A stretch of 64,000 nt of DNA from JAWWOW01 sp033851265 (GCA_033851265.1 JAWWOW010000005.1:1-64000), one strand, 5' to 3'. Numbered from the stretch's first letter, positions 25,771-34,427 are shown. A program made the numbers and translations. The notes: generated by a model from the sequence alone, not told the origin.

Positions 25771-26852
25771 AGCCGCGCATTCGGACGGCGGGTGTCATCG
25801 GCGCTGCGACCGGTCTGGTCGGCCTCGGTGTCGCTGCCGGCCTCGCTGCAGAGCGGTACGCCGTGGGACGCACGCGGCTCAAGCCCGACCCGCGTGCCCG
25901 CGAGCCGTTCGGCACCATGCGCGGACGTCCGCGTTCCGTCGTCGCCGACGACGGTGTCACGTTGCATGTCGAAGAGGTTGGGCAACCAGACGCTCCGCTG
26001 ACGGTGATCTTCACGCACGGGTTCTCCCTCGAGATGGCGAGCTGGCACTACCAATGGCGCGACCTGTCGGGCCGCGACGCCCCGGGCCGGCTGGTCTTCT
26101 GGGACCTACGTGGACACGGACGGTCGGGTCCGTCGACGCCCCAGCACTCGACGATCGAGTGGCTGGGCCGCGACCTCCGCCGCATCATCGAAGCCACTGC
26201 ACCCGACGGCCCGATCGTGCTCGTCGGCCACTCCCTGGGCGGCATGACGATCATGGCGCTTGCCGATGCTTATCCCGAGCTGTTCGGCACGCGTATTCGC
26301 GGCATCGCGCTGTTGTCAACGTCGGCCGGCAAGGTTGCCGAGACCCTGCTGCGGCTGCCGGCACCGTTGGCGAAAACATTTCGCGCCGTCGCACCGCACG
26401 CGGCCACCGCGTTGGGTCAACAAGCCACCGTCATCGAGCACGGACGCCGCGTCGGCAGCGATGTGTCCTTCCTGTTCACTCGACGGATCGCCTTCGGTTC
26501 CGATGTCGGTCCAGCACTTGTCGAGTTCGTCGAGCGGATGCTGGCGGCGACACCGTTCGAGGTCATCGCGCAGTTCCTGCCGACGTTCGTCGAGCACGAC
26601 AAGCTCGACGCGCTGTCCACCCTGCATGGCATCGAAACGCTTGTTGTCGTCGGCGATCGCGACCGGATCACCCCGGCTGACCACAGTCGTCTCATCGCCG
26701 AGCAGCTGCCGCATGCCGAGTTGGTCGTCGTTCCGTCGGCCGGTCACATGGTGATGCTCGAGCGGCCATCGCTGGTGAACCTGCACCTGCGCACGCTGTG
26801 CAACCGCGTTCTGGCGACGGTTTCGCCGCCGGCTCCCGTTCCCACGGCGTGA
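25767..26852 (+). CDS. alpha/beta-hydrolase, membrane-anchored
   Basis: 361 residues from a GTG overlapping the alr stop. One N-terminal hydrophobic helix (GVIGAATGLVGLGVAAGLAA), then an alpha/beta-hydrolase fold: oxyanion FTHGFSLEM, nucleophile elbow GHSLGGM, acid in GDRDRITP and histidine in AGHMVMLE. Homologues commonly sit between alr and tsaE in actinobacteria. Substrate unknown. Confidence 0.88.
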   Translation: MKPRIRTAGVIGAATGLVGLGVAAGLAAERYAVGRTRLKPDPRAREPFGTMRGRPRSVVADDGVTLHVEEVGQPDAPLTVIFTHGFSLEMASWHYQWRDLSGRDAPGRLVFWDLRGHGRSGPSTPQHSTIEWLGRDLRRIIEATAPDGPIVLVGHSLGGMTIMALADAYPELFGTRIRGIALLSTSAGKVAETLLRLPAPLAKTFRAVAPHAATALGQQATVIEHGRRVGSDVSFLFTRRIAFGSDVGPALVEFVERMLAATPFEVIAQFLPTFVEHDKLDALSTLHGIETLVVVGDRDRITPADHSRLIAEQLPHAELVVVPSAGHMVMLERPSLVNLHLRTLCNRVLATVSPPAPVPTA

Positions 26853-27430
26853 CAACGGACTGGGCGGAGCTCGCCAGTCAGATCCGCGTATGTGTCACGT
26901 GTCCCGAGTTGGCGGCGAGTCGCACCACCGTTGTTGTCGGCGTACCGCCCACCACAACACCACTCGTCCTCGTCGGTGAGGCGCCAGGCGCGGCCGAAGA
27001 CGAGACTGGGCTGCCGTTCATCGGTCGCGCGGGGCTGTTGCTCGACGAGCTGTTGAACGACGCCGGCCTCGGCCGTGACGGCGTCGGGGTCCTCAACGTG
27101 CTGAAGTGCCGCCCACCCGGCAACCGCGCGCCGACCCGGCAGGAGGTCGCCAACTGCCGCCCGTGGTTGGACCAGCAGATCGATCTTTTGCCCGACACGG
27201 TTGTCGTGAGCCTGGGTGGCACAGCCGCTGCGTGGGCGTTCGGCCGCCTGGTCAAGCTGGCGGACGTCCGCGGTCGCGTGCATCCCCTAGTGGGGCACCC
27301 GGGCCGCATCGTCGTACCGACCTATCACCCGTCGGCTGCGCTGCGTTTCGGTCCAAAAGGTGAGCCGCGTCGATTGCTGCGCGAGGACTTGGCGTTCGCT
27401 GCCTCCCTCGTCCGGGCGAGCGCGTCATGA
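26849..27430 (+). CDS. uracil-DNA glycosylase, family 4 (iron-sulfur)
   Basis: 193 residues. Removes uracil from DNA. Motif 1 is GEAPGAAEDETGLPFIGRAG; motif 2 is HPSA near the C-terminus. C15, C18, C87 and C103 are placed as the 4Fe-4S ligands of family-4 enzymes. GTG start overlaps the preceding stop; the stop overlaps the next ATG. Its insertion in the alr-tsaE run is unusual enough to mention but the operon is gapless. Confidence 0.9.
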   Translation: MTTDWAELASQIRVCVTCPELAASRTTVVVGVPPTTTPLVLVGEAPGAAEDETGLPFIGRAGLLLDELLNDAGLGRDGVGVLNVLKCRPPGNRAPTRQEVANCRPWLDQQIDLLPDTVVVSLGGTAAAWAFGRLVKLADVRGRVHPLVGHPGRIVVPTYHPSAALRFGPKGEPRRLLREDLAFAASLVRASAS

Positions 27431-28386
27431 CTGTCACCTTCCGCGTGGCGACACCGGACGACGCGGCTGCCGTGCTCGCCGTGACCCAAGCCGCCTTTGG
27501 CATGGGGCCGCCGTTGGAGCCGCCGTCCGGTGCGGTGTCCGAGATGCTCGACCAGGTGCGCGCGGATCTCGTCGAGGACGGCGGGGTCGTGGGCGAGATT
27601 GACGGCACCGTTGTTGCAGCGCTGCGAACCCCTCGCCGCGGCCGCGCTGTCTGGCTCCGTCGTGTCGCGGTGACCCCGACCCTCTGGCGGCATTCCGTGG
27701 GCAGCCGGCTCGTCGCCTGGACTCACGCGCACCTCGCTCAGCACTCCGACCTGCACGAGCTTCGCGTCGGAGTGCGTACGGCGCGCCCCGGTGCCCGGCG
27801 CTTCTGGGAGGAGCTGGGCTACACGCCGAGCACCCAGCACGACTACTGGCAGGAGCTACGCCGTGACCCGGCGTACGCCGGTGTTGTCGCCACCGCCGCG
27901 GATATGCGGGCGATCGGCAGCCGGCTGGCCGCGCTCCTGCAAGCCGGCGATCTCGTTGTCTGCATCGGTGGGTTGGGTGCCGGCAAGACCACATTCGCGC
28001 AAGGCGTCGGTGCGGGGCTGGGCGTGGCCGGCGCGGTCACGTCGCCCACGTTCGTGCTCGCCCGCCAGCACCGACCGGCGGCGACCGGGCGCGGGCTGCC
28101 GTTCGTGCATGTCGATACCTACCGCCTGGGTGCGGTCGCGGACCCGCTCGGCGAGCTCGACAGCCTCGACCTCGATACCGGGCTCGAGGAGGCGGTCACG
28201 CTCGTCGAATGGGGCGAGGGGCTGGTGGAGCAGCTTGCACGCAACCGCGTCGAGGTGCGGATGTACGCCGACCCCTCGACCGAGGCCAGAACGATCGTGG
28301 TCGACGTGCTCGGCCCCCGCTGGGCCGGCGTCGACCTGCGCGCCACCCTCGCCGACGCCGCACCCGTCACCTCAAGAGTCCATTGA
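27427..28386 (+). CDS. tsaE: GNAT acetyltransferase-TsaE fusion
   Basis: 319 residues. Residues 1-145 are a GNAT fold (WLRRVAVTPTLWRHSVGSRL acetyl-CoA region; RFWEELGYTP end). Residues 155-319 are TsaE, the P-loop ATPase that drives threonylcarbamoyl transfer to tRNA A37: GGLGAGKTT at 181-189, TSPTFVL, HVDTYRLG and VTLVEWGEGL. No start codon with a Shine-Dalgarno marks the TsaE part as separate. tsaB, rimI and tsaD lie 1.6-3.7 kb downstream. The GNAT substrate is unknown. Confidence 0.9.
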   Translation: MTVTFRVATPDDAAAVLAVTQAAFGMGPPLEPPSGAVSEMLDQVRADLVEDGGVVGEIDGTVVAALRTPRRGRAVWLRRVAVTPTLWRHSVGSRLVAWTHAHLAQHSDLHELRVGVRTARPGARRFWEELGYTPSTQHDYWQELRRDPAYAGVVATAADMRAIGSRLAALLQAGDLVVCIGGLGAGKTTFAQGVGAGLGVAGAVTSPTFVLARQHRPAATGRGLPFVHVDTYRLGAVADPLGELDSLDLDTGLEEAVTLVEWGEGLVEQLARNRVEVRMYADPSTEARTIVVDVLGPRWAGVDLRATLADAAPVTSRVH

Positions 28387-28455
28387 CGCAACATCTGCGA
28401 GCAGAGATTCTTCTCTCGGGCCGATCCTTGGCCCGCCCTTGGGGGGTGTACATCT

Positions 28456-28887
28456 TTGTTCCAGGCCCAGCTCCTGATCGGTGACGGCTATGCCGTCATC
28501 TCGCTCAGCGGTGAGCTCGACCTCGGCACCGTGCCGACCTTGCGTGCCGTCCTCGAGCAGGTGAACGACGCGGGGCTTCAGCTCGTCGTCATCGACGCCG
28601 CCGAGCTGGACTTCATCGACTCGAGTGGCCTCGGCGCCTGCGTCGGCGCGCACAAGACGCTGGTGCCACTGGGAGCCCGGCTCGTCATTGCCAACCTGCC
28701 GTCGCGGCTCTACCGACCCGTGCGCGTCACCGGCCTGTCGACGGTGATCCCGACCCACGTGACGGACGAGCCGACCGCGCCGTGGACGGGGCGCACGTCC
28801 CCGGCAGAGATCCTGGCGGCGCTCGGCTTCGACGCCGGCATGGCCACGGCAGCGGCCGCACCGGACGGCGTGACCCCCACGCATTGA
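28456..28887 (+). CDS. STAS-domain anti-sigma factor antagonist
   Basis: 143 residues from a TTG. The STAS domain covers 1-105: VISLSGELDLGTVPTLRAVL and VIDAAELDFIDSSGLGACV, with the phosphorylatable serine at 56 or 57. Such proteins release sigma factors from anti-sigma kinases, or feed stressosome-like relays. The ~35-residue C-terminal tail is not conserved. No kinase partner is adjacent. It separates tsaE from tsaB. Confidence 0.82.
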   Translation: MFQAQLLIGDGYAVISLSGELDLGTVPTLRAVLEQVNDAGLQLVVIDAAELDFIDSSGLGACVGAHKTLVPLGARLVIANLPSRLYRPVRVTGLSTVIPTHVTDEPTAPWTGRTSPAEILAALGFDAGMATAAAAPDGVTPTH

Positions 28888-29106
28888 CGATCGCATCAAC
28901 TGTCGCCGTGACCGGCGGGGGTCAGCACTTGATCGGAACCCTGCGACACGACGCCACCTAGGCGTTTCGTTGCTGTGGCGAGATAGACCAGAGGCCGGCG
29001 AACGTAGCCGGCGTTCTCGTTCATTGGCTACCTGGAGCAATCAAGACCACGCAACGGCGCACCTACATACATTGCTGCGCACCGAACGGAGCGCAACTAT
29101 TGCCGG

Positions 29107-29511
29107 ATGGTGATCTGGTCACACGTATGTGCTCGGAAACGAGCACTCGTTGTCGGGGCTTTGCTCACCATCGTGGCGACAATGGTCACCCTGTGGACGC
29201 CGGGGATCGGTGCCGCATCAAGGCGTCATCATCAGGCCCGGCGCTGCTTCCCCGTCACCAACATGATGAACTCCGACGGCAGCATTACCCAATCTTGGAC
29301 TGACGAGACCGGCCCACAATCGGTGAGGGTTCCGGCTCCCAACTTTGACGCGATGACAGCGAGTAAGGAAGAACTGGACAAGTTCAACATTCCGCCGCGA
29401 CCGTCGGACCCATCGGCACTGCGAGATTGGAAATCTGAGTACACCCGTCCGGTCTCGCTGCTCACTGAGGTCTGCACTAGCGATCAATACAACGGCGGTA
29501 ACCACCGATAG
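29107..29511 (+). CDS. short secreted protein, possibly a truncated G1-peptidase-like N-terminus
   Basis: 134 residues: a signal peptide (ALVVGALLTIVATMVTLW, cleavage near GIGAA), then a small soluble part. The stretch NFDAMTASKEELDKFNIPPR resembles the region preceding the catalytic domain in actinobacterial G1 (eqolisin-type) secreted proteins, but the expected SNWSGY catalytic start is absent. After the TAG no continuation could be found in any frame. GC content is lower than in neighbours. Probably a remnant. Confidence 0.4.
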   Translation: MVIWSHVCARKRALVVGALLTIVATMVTLWTPGIGAASRRHHQARRCFPVTNMMNSDGSITQSWTDETGPQSVRVPAPNFDAMTASKEELDKFNIPPRPSDPSALRDWKSEYTRPVSLLTEVCTSDQYNGGNHR

Positions 29512-29970
29512 CGACCAACAAAGCGGACGCGAAGGGCCGCCAACGTGCACGATTCCCGGCGCTCTGCTCTGCTTCCGTCTGAGAACCAGAGCAGAGGAGT
29601 TTGGGTGGGCCACCTGGCCGCGCGGCCGTGCGGTTGTGGTTGCACGTTGCCGCCTGCGGCGTCGGTTTTCGCGAGCAGACCGACGCGGTAGATGGCAACG
29701 CGGCGTCCGTCGTCCCGTAGCAGCCGGTTTGATCCTCAGCGCAGAAGTGATTACTTGATGCTCGGGCGCACCTTCCCCGGCGATGGTTGCGGCGGTAGAC
29801 CCGGATATCCGGGCCCAGTGCCACAACCATCTACTGGAGTGCCGTGAGGTTGAGCCCACCTAGCTGCCGGGTTTGATCTTCGAAATGGAAGTGGCGTTCT
29901 CGAGCGGAGATCCGGCGCTACGTTTCCTATCCATTTGTTGCTCGTAACGGGTCATTTCTAGGCTGGCGGG
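29512..29970. other. 459-base non-coding or decayed stretch
   Basis: Reading all six frames gives only short or compositionally odd frames. The minus-strand frames across it (e.g. ending near 29477) are Arg/His/Cys-rich without recognisable motifs. The last ~40 bases hold the tsaB promoter. Together with the truncated secreted protein just upstream this looks like a decayed insertion between tsaE and tsaB. Confidence 0.5.
29935..29964 (+). promoter_or_regulatory. leaderless promoter of tsaB
   Basis: TTGTTG at 29935-29940, 18-base spacer, TAGGCT at 29959-29964, then six bases to the GTG of tsaB. No separate Shine-Dalgarno is at proper distance. It gives the tsaB-rimI-tsaD operon its own start, needed because the upstream block is interrupted. 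Confidence 0.55.
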
Positions 29971-30624
29971 GTGCTCCTCCTCGGATTCGACACTGCGACG
30001 CCCGCCGTCACTGTTGCGGTGTACGACGGCACGTCGGTCGTGGCTTCCCACGTCACGGTCGACGCGCGTCGTCACGGCGAGTTGTTGGCGCCGTTGATCC
30101 AGCGGGTGCTCACCGAAGCGAAGGCGTCGCCACGTGACCTCGACGGCATAGCGGTCGGGGTGGGGCCGGGTCCCTACACCGGGCTACGCGTCGGCGTCGT
30201 CACCGCGCTGTCGCTGGGTGATGCACTAGGCGTACCGGTGCATGGCGTCTGCACGCTCGATGTGTTGGCTGCGCAGGCCGGTGTCGGCGAGGCGGTCACG
30301 GTCCTGACCGATGCCCGCCGTCGCGAGGTGTTCTGGGCGAGCTACGACGCCGATGGCAAGCGCATTGCCGGACCAGCGGTCGGTCGACCCGCCGATGTTG
30401 CCGGTCTCGTCACCGGACGCATCGTCGGCGCTGGGGCGCAGTTGTATCCAGAGGCATTTGGTGATGTCAGCGGTCCCGTGCACCCGGACGCCGGTGTCCT
30501 TTGTGCCGTCGTCGCCGGTCGGCTAACGGGTGCGCCGGGAGAGTTGTTGCCGGCGCGACCGATCTACCTGCGCCGCCCGGACACCGCCGAGCCACGAGCG
30601 CCGAAGACTGTGACGCCGGCGTGA
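29971..30624 (+). CDS. tsaB: tRNA threonylcarbamoyladenosine biosynthesis protein TsaB
   Basis: 217 residues. Partner of TsaD in t6A37 synthesis. LLGFDTATPAVTVAVYDG and GIAVGVGPGPYTGLRVG are the ASKHA-fold motifs of TsaB. GTG start directly after a -10 box. The stop overlaps the rimI GTG by four bases. Confidence 0.94.
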   Translation: MLLLGFDTATPAVTVAVYDGTSVVASHVTVDARRHGELLAPLIQRVLTEAKASPRDLDGIAVGVGPGPYTGLRVGVVTALSLGDALGVPVHGVCTLDVLAAQAGVGEAVTVLTDARRREVFWASYDADGKRIAGPAVGRPADVAGLVTGRIVGAGAQLYPEAFGDVSGPVHPDAGVLCAVVAGRLTGAPGELLPARPIYLRRPDTAEPRAPKTVTPA

Positions 30625-31070
30625 CTGTCACTGTGCGCGAGATGCGCTGGTGGGACATCGAGCCGATCCTGTCGATGGAACACGAGCTCTTCAGCGACGA
30701 CGCATGGACGCCCGGCTTGTTCTGGTCGGAGTTGGCGCAAACCAGCACGCGCCACTACCTGGTCGCGGAGAACGACGGCGACATCATCGGGTACGCCGGG
30801 GTCGGGTGCTTCGGCGCCGAGGCCTATGTCCAGACCATCGGTGTCGACGAGAAGCACTGGGGGACCGGCGTGGGCTCCGTCTTGCTCGCTGCCCTGCTCG
30901 CCGAGGCCGAGAAACGGGGTGCTCAGACGATCCTGCTCGAGGTTCGAGCCGACAACGACCGCGCGACGCGCCTGTACGAGCGCTTCGGCTTCGCAAGCGC
31001 CGGGTTACGCAAGGGTTACTACCAACCGAGCGGAGCCGACGCGCGGGTGATGATTCGAGGTCCGGCATGA
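30621..31070 (+). CDS. rimI: ribosomal protein S18 alanine N-acetyltransferase
   Basis: 149 residues. GNAT enzyme that acetylates the N-terminus of S18 (and often other proteins in actinobacteria). VREMRWWDIEPILSMEHELF opens the domain; HWGTGVGSVLLAALL is the acetyl-CoA loop; ARVMIRGPA ends it. GTG overlaps the tsaB stop; ATGA overlap with tsaD. Confidence 0.93.
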   Translation: MTVTVREMRWWDIEPILSMEHELFSDDAWTPGLFWSELAQTSTRHYLVAENDGDIIGYAGVGCFGAEAYVQTIGVDEKHWGTGVGSVLLAALLAEAEKRGAQTILLEVRADNDRATRLYERFGFASAGLRKGYYQPSGADARVMIRGPA

Positions 31071-32089
31071 GCGAGCCGCTCGTACTGGGGATTGAGACGT
31101 CCTGTGACGAGACCGGCATCGGCATCGTGCGTGGCCGGACGTTGCTCGCCGACGCCGTCGCATCCTCCGTCGACGAGCACGCGCGCTTCGGCGGTGTCGT
31201 CCCCGAGGTCGCATCACGTGCACACGTCGAGGCGATGCTGCCGACGGTGCATCGCGCACTCGCTGATGCCGACGTGTCCGTGCATGACATCGACGCCATC
31301 GCCGTCACTGCCGGACCGGGTCTCGCTGGTGCGTTGCTGGTTGGTGTCGCGGCGGCGAAGGCCTACGCACTCGCACTCGACAAGCCGTTGTACGGCGTCA
31401 ACCATCTCGCTGCGCACGTTGCCGTCGACGTACTCGAACACGGGCCGTTGCCTGAGCCGTGCGTCGCGATGCTTGTGTCGGGTGGGCACTCGTCGCTCAT
31501 CGTCGTTCCCGATCTGGCCGCCGATGTCGTACCACTGGGTGCGACGGTCGACGATGCGGCCGGCGAGGCGTTCGACAAGGTCGCGCGTGTGCTCGGTCTG
31601 CCGTTCCCAGGCGGACCGCACATCGACCGCGTCGCACGCGATGGTGATCCGACGGCAATCGCGTTTCCGCGCGGGATGACCGGTCCACGTGATCCGGCGT
31701 ACGACTTCTCGTTCTCGGGTCTGAAGACAGCCGTCGCGCGGTGGGTCGAGCAGCGTCAACGCGCTGGTGACCACATCAACGTCGGCGACGTAGCCGCGTC
31801 GTTCCAGGAAGCCGTCGCCGACGTGCTTGTCACAAAAGCGGTGCGCGCCTGCCGTGACCACGGCATCGACCACCTCGTCATCGGTGGTGGTGTCGCGGCC
31901 AACAGCCGGCTGCGCGCGCTTGCCGCGGAACGCTGCGCCGCAGCCGGCGTGCAGCTGCGCATCCCGCGACCGGGCTTGTGCACCGACAACGGCGCCATGG
32001 TTGCAGCGCTTGGTGCCGAGCTCGTCGCGCGCGATGTTGCACCGTCGTCGTTCGACCTCGGAGCCGACTCGTCCCTGGCTTTGGCATGA
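31067..32089 (+). CDS. tsaD: tRNA N6-adenosine threonylcarbamoyltransferase
   Basis: 340 residues. Transfers the threonylcarbamoyl group to A37 of ANN-decoding tRNAs. LGIETSCDETGIGIV begins the protein; the metal site is NHLAAHVAVD (HxxxH); SGGHSSLIVV and IGGGVAANSRLR follow. ATG start at the rimI stop; the open frame upstream belongs to rimI's strand space. ATGA overlap with the next small gene. Confidence 0.97.
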   Translation: MSEPLVLGIETSCDETGIGIVRGRTLLADAVASSVDEHARFGGVVPEVASRAHVEAMLPTVHRALADADVSVHDIDAIAVTAGPGLAGALLVGVAAAKAYALALDKPLYGVNHLAAHVAVDVLEHGPLPEPCVAMLVSGGHSSLIVVPDLAADVVPLGATVDDAAGEAFDKVARVLGLPFPGGPHIDRVARDGDPTAIAFPRGMTGPRDPAYDFSFSGLKTAVARWVEQRQRAGDHINVGDVAASFQEAVADVLVTKAVRACRDHGIDHLVIGGGVAANSRLRALAAERCAAAGVQLRIPRPGLCTDNGAMVAALGAELVARDVAPSSFDLGADSSLALA

Positions 32090-32304
32090 GCACACGCATG
32101 TGGGAGGTGCGCGCTGCCGACGGTCAACTCGACGCGCTCGTCTCGTGGGTGTTGGACTCCGCACCGGACAGCGCCACCGTTTATCGCAGTGCCGATGCTC
32201 GCGTGGTCGTCATCGACGCGACGGGTGCCGCGATGCCTGAGGTGCCACCGGAACTCGTCGCGCGGCCACCGCATAGTTGGGACTTCGACGAGGTACGCCG
32301 GTGA
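32086..32304 (+). CDS. small conserved actinobacterial protein downstream of tsaD
   Basis: 72 residues starting MSTRMWEVRAADGQLDALVS and ending LVARPPHSWDFDEVRR. The overlap with tsaD (ATGA) and with the next GTG (GTGA) indicates coupled translation. It looks like a ferredoxin-fold-sized globular protein with no cysteines or signal peptide. Similar short proteins follow tsaD in other actinobacteria; function unknown. Confidence 0.75.
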   Translation: MSTRMWEVRAADGQLDALVSWVLDSAPDSATVYRSADARVVVIDATGAAMPEVPPELVARPPHSWDFDEVRR

Positions 32305-33245
32305 CCGGCGTCTGGTACCTGCTCGGCGCGACCGTGCTGCTCGTCGCCGGTGCCGAGCTGTTTGCGGAGAACGCCGCCGGGGCGAGTCGCCGCCTCGGTG
32401 TTTCCGCGCTCGGTATCGGGTTGTTGCTTGCCGGTGCGGAACCCGAGGAGCTCATCACTGCCGTCATCGCGGCCGTACGCGATCGGCCGGGTCTCGCCGC
32501 CGGGGATGCCATCGGCGCAAATCTCACGATGCTGCTGCTGTTGCTCGGCCTCGCGGCGCTAGTCCGGCCCGTGCCTTTCGGACCACGCGTTCGCTCCTAT
32601 GCGGTGTTGGCGACGATCACCGGAGTCTTCGCGCTGATCGCGTTGACCGGCGGGGGCGTCGGCCGGCTGGGCGGTGCTCTCCTCGTTGCGGCGTACGTCG
32701 GGTTCGTCGTGGTCACCTGGCGACGCGAACGCGGCATGCCGGCAATCGGGGAGCTGGCCGAAGTCATCGAGCGTGAGGAGACGCTCGACGACAGCGGCAA
32801 CCAGCCGCCGACGCCGGGCGGCGCACTCCTACTCCTTCTGATCGGCATCGGATTCATGGCCGTTGGCGGCGAGGCAGCCATCACGGGTGCAACCCGGCTC
32901 GTCGACACCTTCGAGGCGAGGGACACGGCAGTCGGCCTGACCGTGCTCGCGTTCGCGACCACGGCAGAGCTCTTTGCGCTGGTGTGGGCGGCGGCCCGGC
33001 GCGGCGCGACCGAGCTGGCAGTCGCGGGCATCGTCGGGAGTGCGGCGTACAACGCCACCGCCACGCTCGGCGTTGCCGCCCTCGCGCGACCGCTGGCAGT
33101 CACTGGGCTGCTCCCGGCGGCCGCAGCCGCAGCCGCACTCCCGCTCGTGCTGGTCGCCGCTTCCCGGTCGGGTCGGTTGACTCGGCCGGTCGGCGTGCTC
33201 CTGGTCATCGGGTATGGCATTTTCGTGTACCTCGCCTATCGCTGA
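32301..33245 (+). CDS. sodium/calcium exchanger-family membrane protein
   Basis: 314 residues, about ten helices in two inverted halves. The alpha-repeats are visible as LLLAGAEPEELITAVIAA with GDAIGANLTMLLLLLG, and FATTAELFALVWAA with GIVGSAAYNATATLGVAAL. The acidic ligands in GAEPEE and TTAE replace the usual ET/S pattern partly, so ion specificity is uncertain. A central charged loop (EVIEREETLDD) links the halves. Confidence 0.85.
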   Translation: MTGVWYLLGATVLLVAGAELFAENAAGASRRLGVSALGIGLLLAGAEPEELITAVIAAVRDRPGLAAGDAIGANLTMLLLLLGLAALVRPVPFGPRVRSYAVLATITGVFALIALTGGGVGRLGGALLVAAYVGFVVVTWRRERGMPAIGELAEVIEREETLDDSGNQPPTPGGALLLLLIGIGFMAVGGEAAITGATRLVDTFEARDTAVGLTVLAFATTAELFALVWAAARRGATELAVAGIVGSAAYNATATLGVAALARPLAVTGLLPAAAAAAALPLVLVAASRSGRLTRPVGVLLVIGYGIFVYLAYR

Positions 33246-33257
33246 GTCGGGTGGGTC

Positions 33258-33821
33258 ATGACAAGCGAATCGGTAGCTACGCCGGCCCGCGCACCACGGA
33301 TCGCGTTCGCAGCCCTGCTGCTTTCGGGGTCAGCGGTCGCGGTCGCGCTGGGCGTCTACGCGCACGAGCACACCCCGGCCGGACGCCCGATCTTCACGCT
33401 CGGGTTCTCCGGCATGTTGCAGATGAAGGCGTGGCTGTCGACCGCCGGGTTGGCATTCGTCGTCGTACAGCTCCTCACTGCACTCTGGATGTACGGCCGG
33501 TTCGGCGGCACCGCACCGCGCTGGGTCGCCCCCGTGCACCGGTGGAGCGGCACGATCGCGTTCGTCGTACTGCTGCCCGTCGCGTTCCACTGCATGTGGG
33601 CACTCGGCTTCGGTACCGGCAGCACGCGTGTCTATGTGCACAGCATCGTCGGGTGCGCGTTGTACGGCGCATTCGCCGCGAAGATGTTGGCGCTCCGCAT
33701 CCGTGGCTTGCCTGCGTGGACAGTGCCGCTGCTCGGCGGTCTCGTGCTGACCAGCGTGGTGGTGCTCTGGCTCACGGCAGCCCTGTGGTTCTTCAACCAG
33801 TCCGGCGTCCCCCTCACTTAG
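33258..33821 (+). CDS. DUF6529-like membrane protein, possible b-type cytochrome
   Basis: 187 residues with four to five helices. Histidines lie in VHRWSGTIAF, VAFHCMWAL and VYVHSIVG, spaced to ligate heme as in cytochrome b561-like four-helix bundles. The next gene encodes an exported Rieske protein 11 bases downstream, so it is probably the membrane partner of that protein. Heme binding is an inference. Confidence 0.7.
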   Translation: MTSESVATPARAPRIAFAALLLSGSAVAVALGVYAHEHTPAGRPIFTLGFSGMLQMKAWLSTAGLAFVVVQLLTALWMYGRFGGTAPRWVAPVHRWSGTIAFVVLLPVAFHCMWALGFGTGSTRVYVHSIVGCALYGAFAAKMLALRIRGLPAWTVPLLGGLVLTSVVVLWLTAALWFFNQSGVPLT

Positions 33822-33832
33822 GCGGTTATCCA

Positions 33833-34297
33833 GTGGCTGACAGAGCCGATGGGCACGTCTCCCGGCGCAACTTCGTCATGGGGACGATCGTCATGGCCGG
33901 TGCGGGGGTCGCCGGCTACGTGGTTGCGTCCAACAGCGGCGTTGCCAAGGCCAAGGGCGTCACGACGGCGGCCAACAATTACGGCTATAGCGCTCCGCCC
34001 GCGCGCAAGCAGATCGCCACCCTCTCCGACATCCCCGCCAGCGGCGCGCTGATCGTCCGCGATGCAGGCCTGGTCCTGGTGCGCGACGACGCGGGGGGCG
34101 TGCGGGCCTACTCGGCGACGTGCACCCACCAGGGGTGCGCGGTGACCGACATCCGCGATGGCCAGATCATCTGTCCCTGCCACGGCAGCACGTTCAGTGT
34201 CCGCTCGGGAGGCGTCACGGGCGGACCGGCCCGCCGGGCGTTGCCGACCATTCCGGTCACCGTCGACGGCGAAGCCATCTACAGCGAGGGGTCCTGA
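33833..34297 (+). CDS. Tat-exported Rieske [2Fe-2S] protein
   Basis: 154 residues from GTG. SRRNFVMGTIVMAGAGVAG at residues 10-28 is a twin-arginine signal/anchor. The Rieske ligands are C97 and H99 (CTHQGC) and C114 and H117 (CPCHGS); C102 and C116 give the disulfide typical of high-potential Rieske proteins. Length fits a stand-alone subunit. Encoded between a possible cytochrome and a 28-residue membrane peptide. Confidence 0.9.
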   Translation: MADRADGHVSRRNFVMGTIVMAGAGVAGYVVASNSGVAKAKGVTTAANNYGYSAPPARKQIATLSDIPASGALIVRDAGLVLVRDDAGGVRAYSATCTHQGCAVTDIRDGQIICPCHGSTFSVRSGGVTGGPARRALPTIPVTVDGEAIYSEGS

Positions 34298-34298
34298 C

Positions 34299-34385
34299 GT
34301 GAAGGGGTTCTTCCGCCTGCTGCCCACGCTCATCTGGCTGGCGGCCGCCGGCTTCGCCATCGGGGCGTTGTTCGCGCTCGACTGA
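34299..34385 (+). CDS. 28-residue single-helix membrane peptide
   Basis: GTG one base after the Rieske stop: MKGFFRLLPTLIWLAAAGFA then IGALFALD. A basic N-terminus, one hydrophobic helix and an acidic end suggest an inner-membrane micropeptide oriented N-in. The tight spacing suggests translation coupled to the Rieske gene and a subunit role. Too short for standard gene callers. Confidence 0.5.
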   Translation: MKGFFRLLPTLIWLAAAGFAIGALFALD

Positions 34386-34427
34386 CCGGCCCTCAGGCCG
34401 CCGCCGCGGGACGCCGATAACTGCTCG

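Noticed and set aside
29218..29859. 213-codon minus-strand frame in the tsaE-tsaB gap
   Set aside because: Arg-rich, no motif, crosses the signal-peptide gene and lacks a plausible ribosome-binding site.
34413..34421. GCCGATAAC before the 34428 gene as a WhiG/FliA promoter
   Set aside because: No TAAA-like -35 at 15-16 bases upstream; only 6 bases from the start codon. Kept only as a remark.
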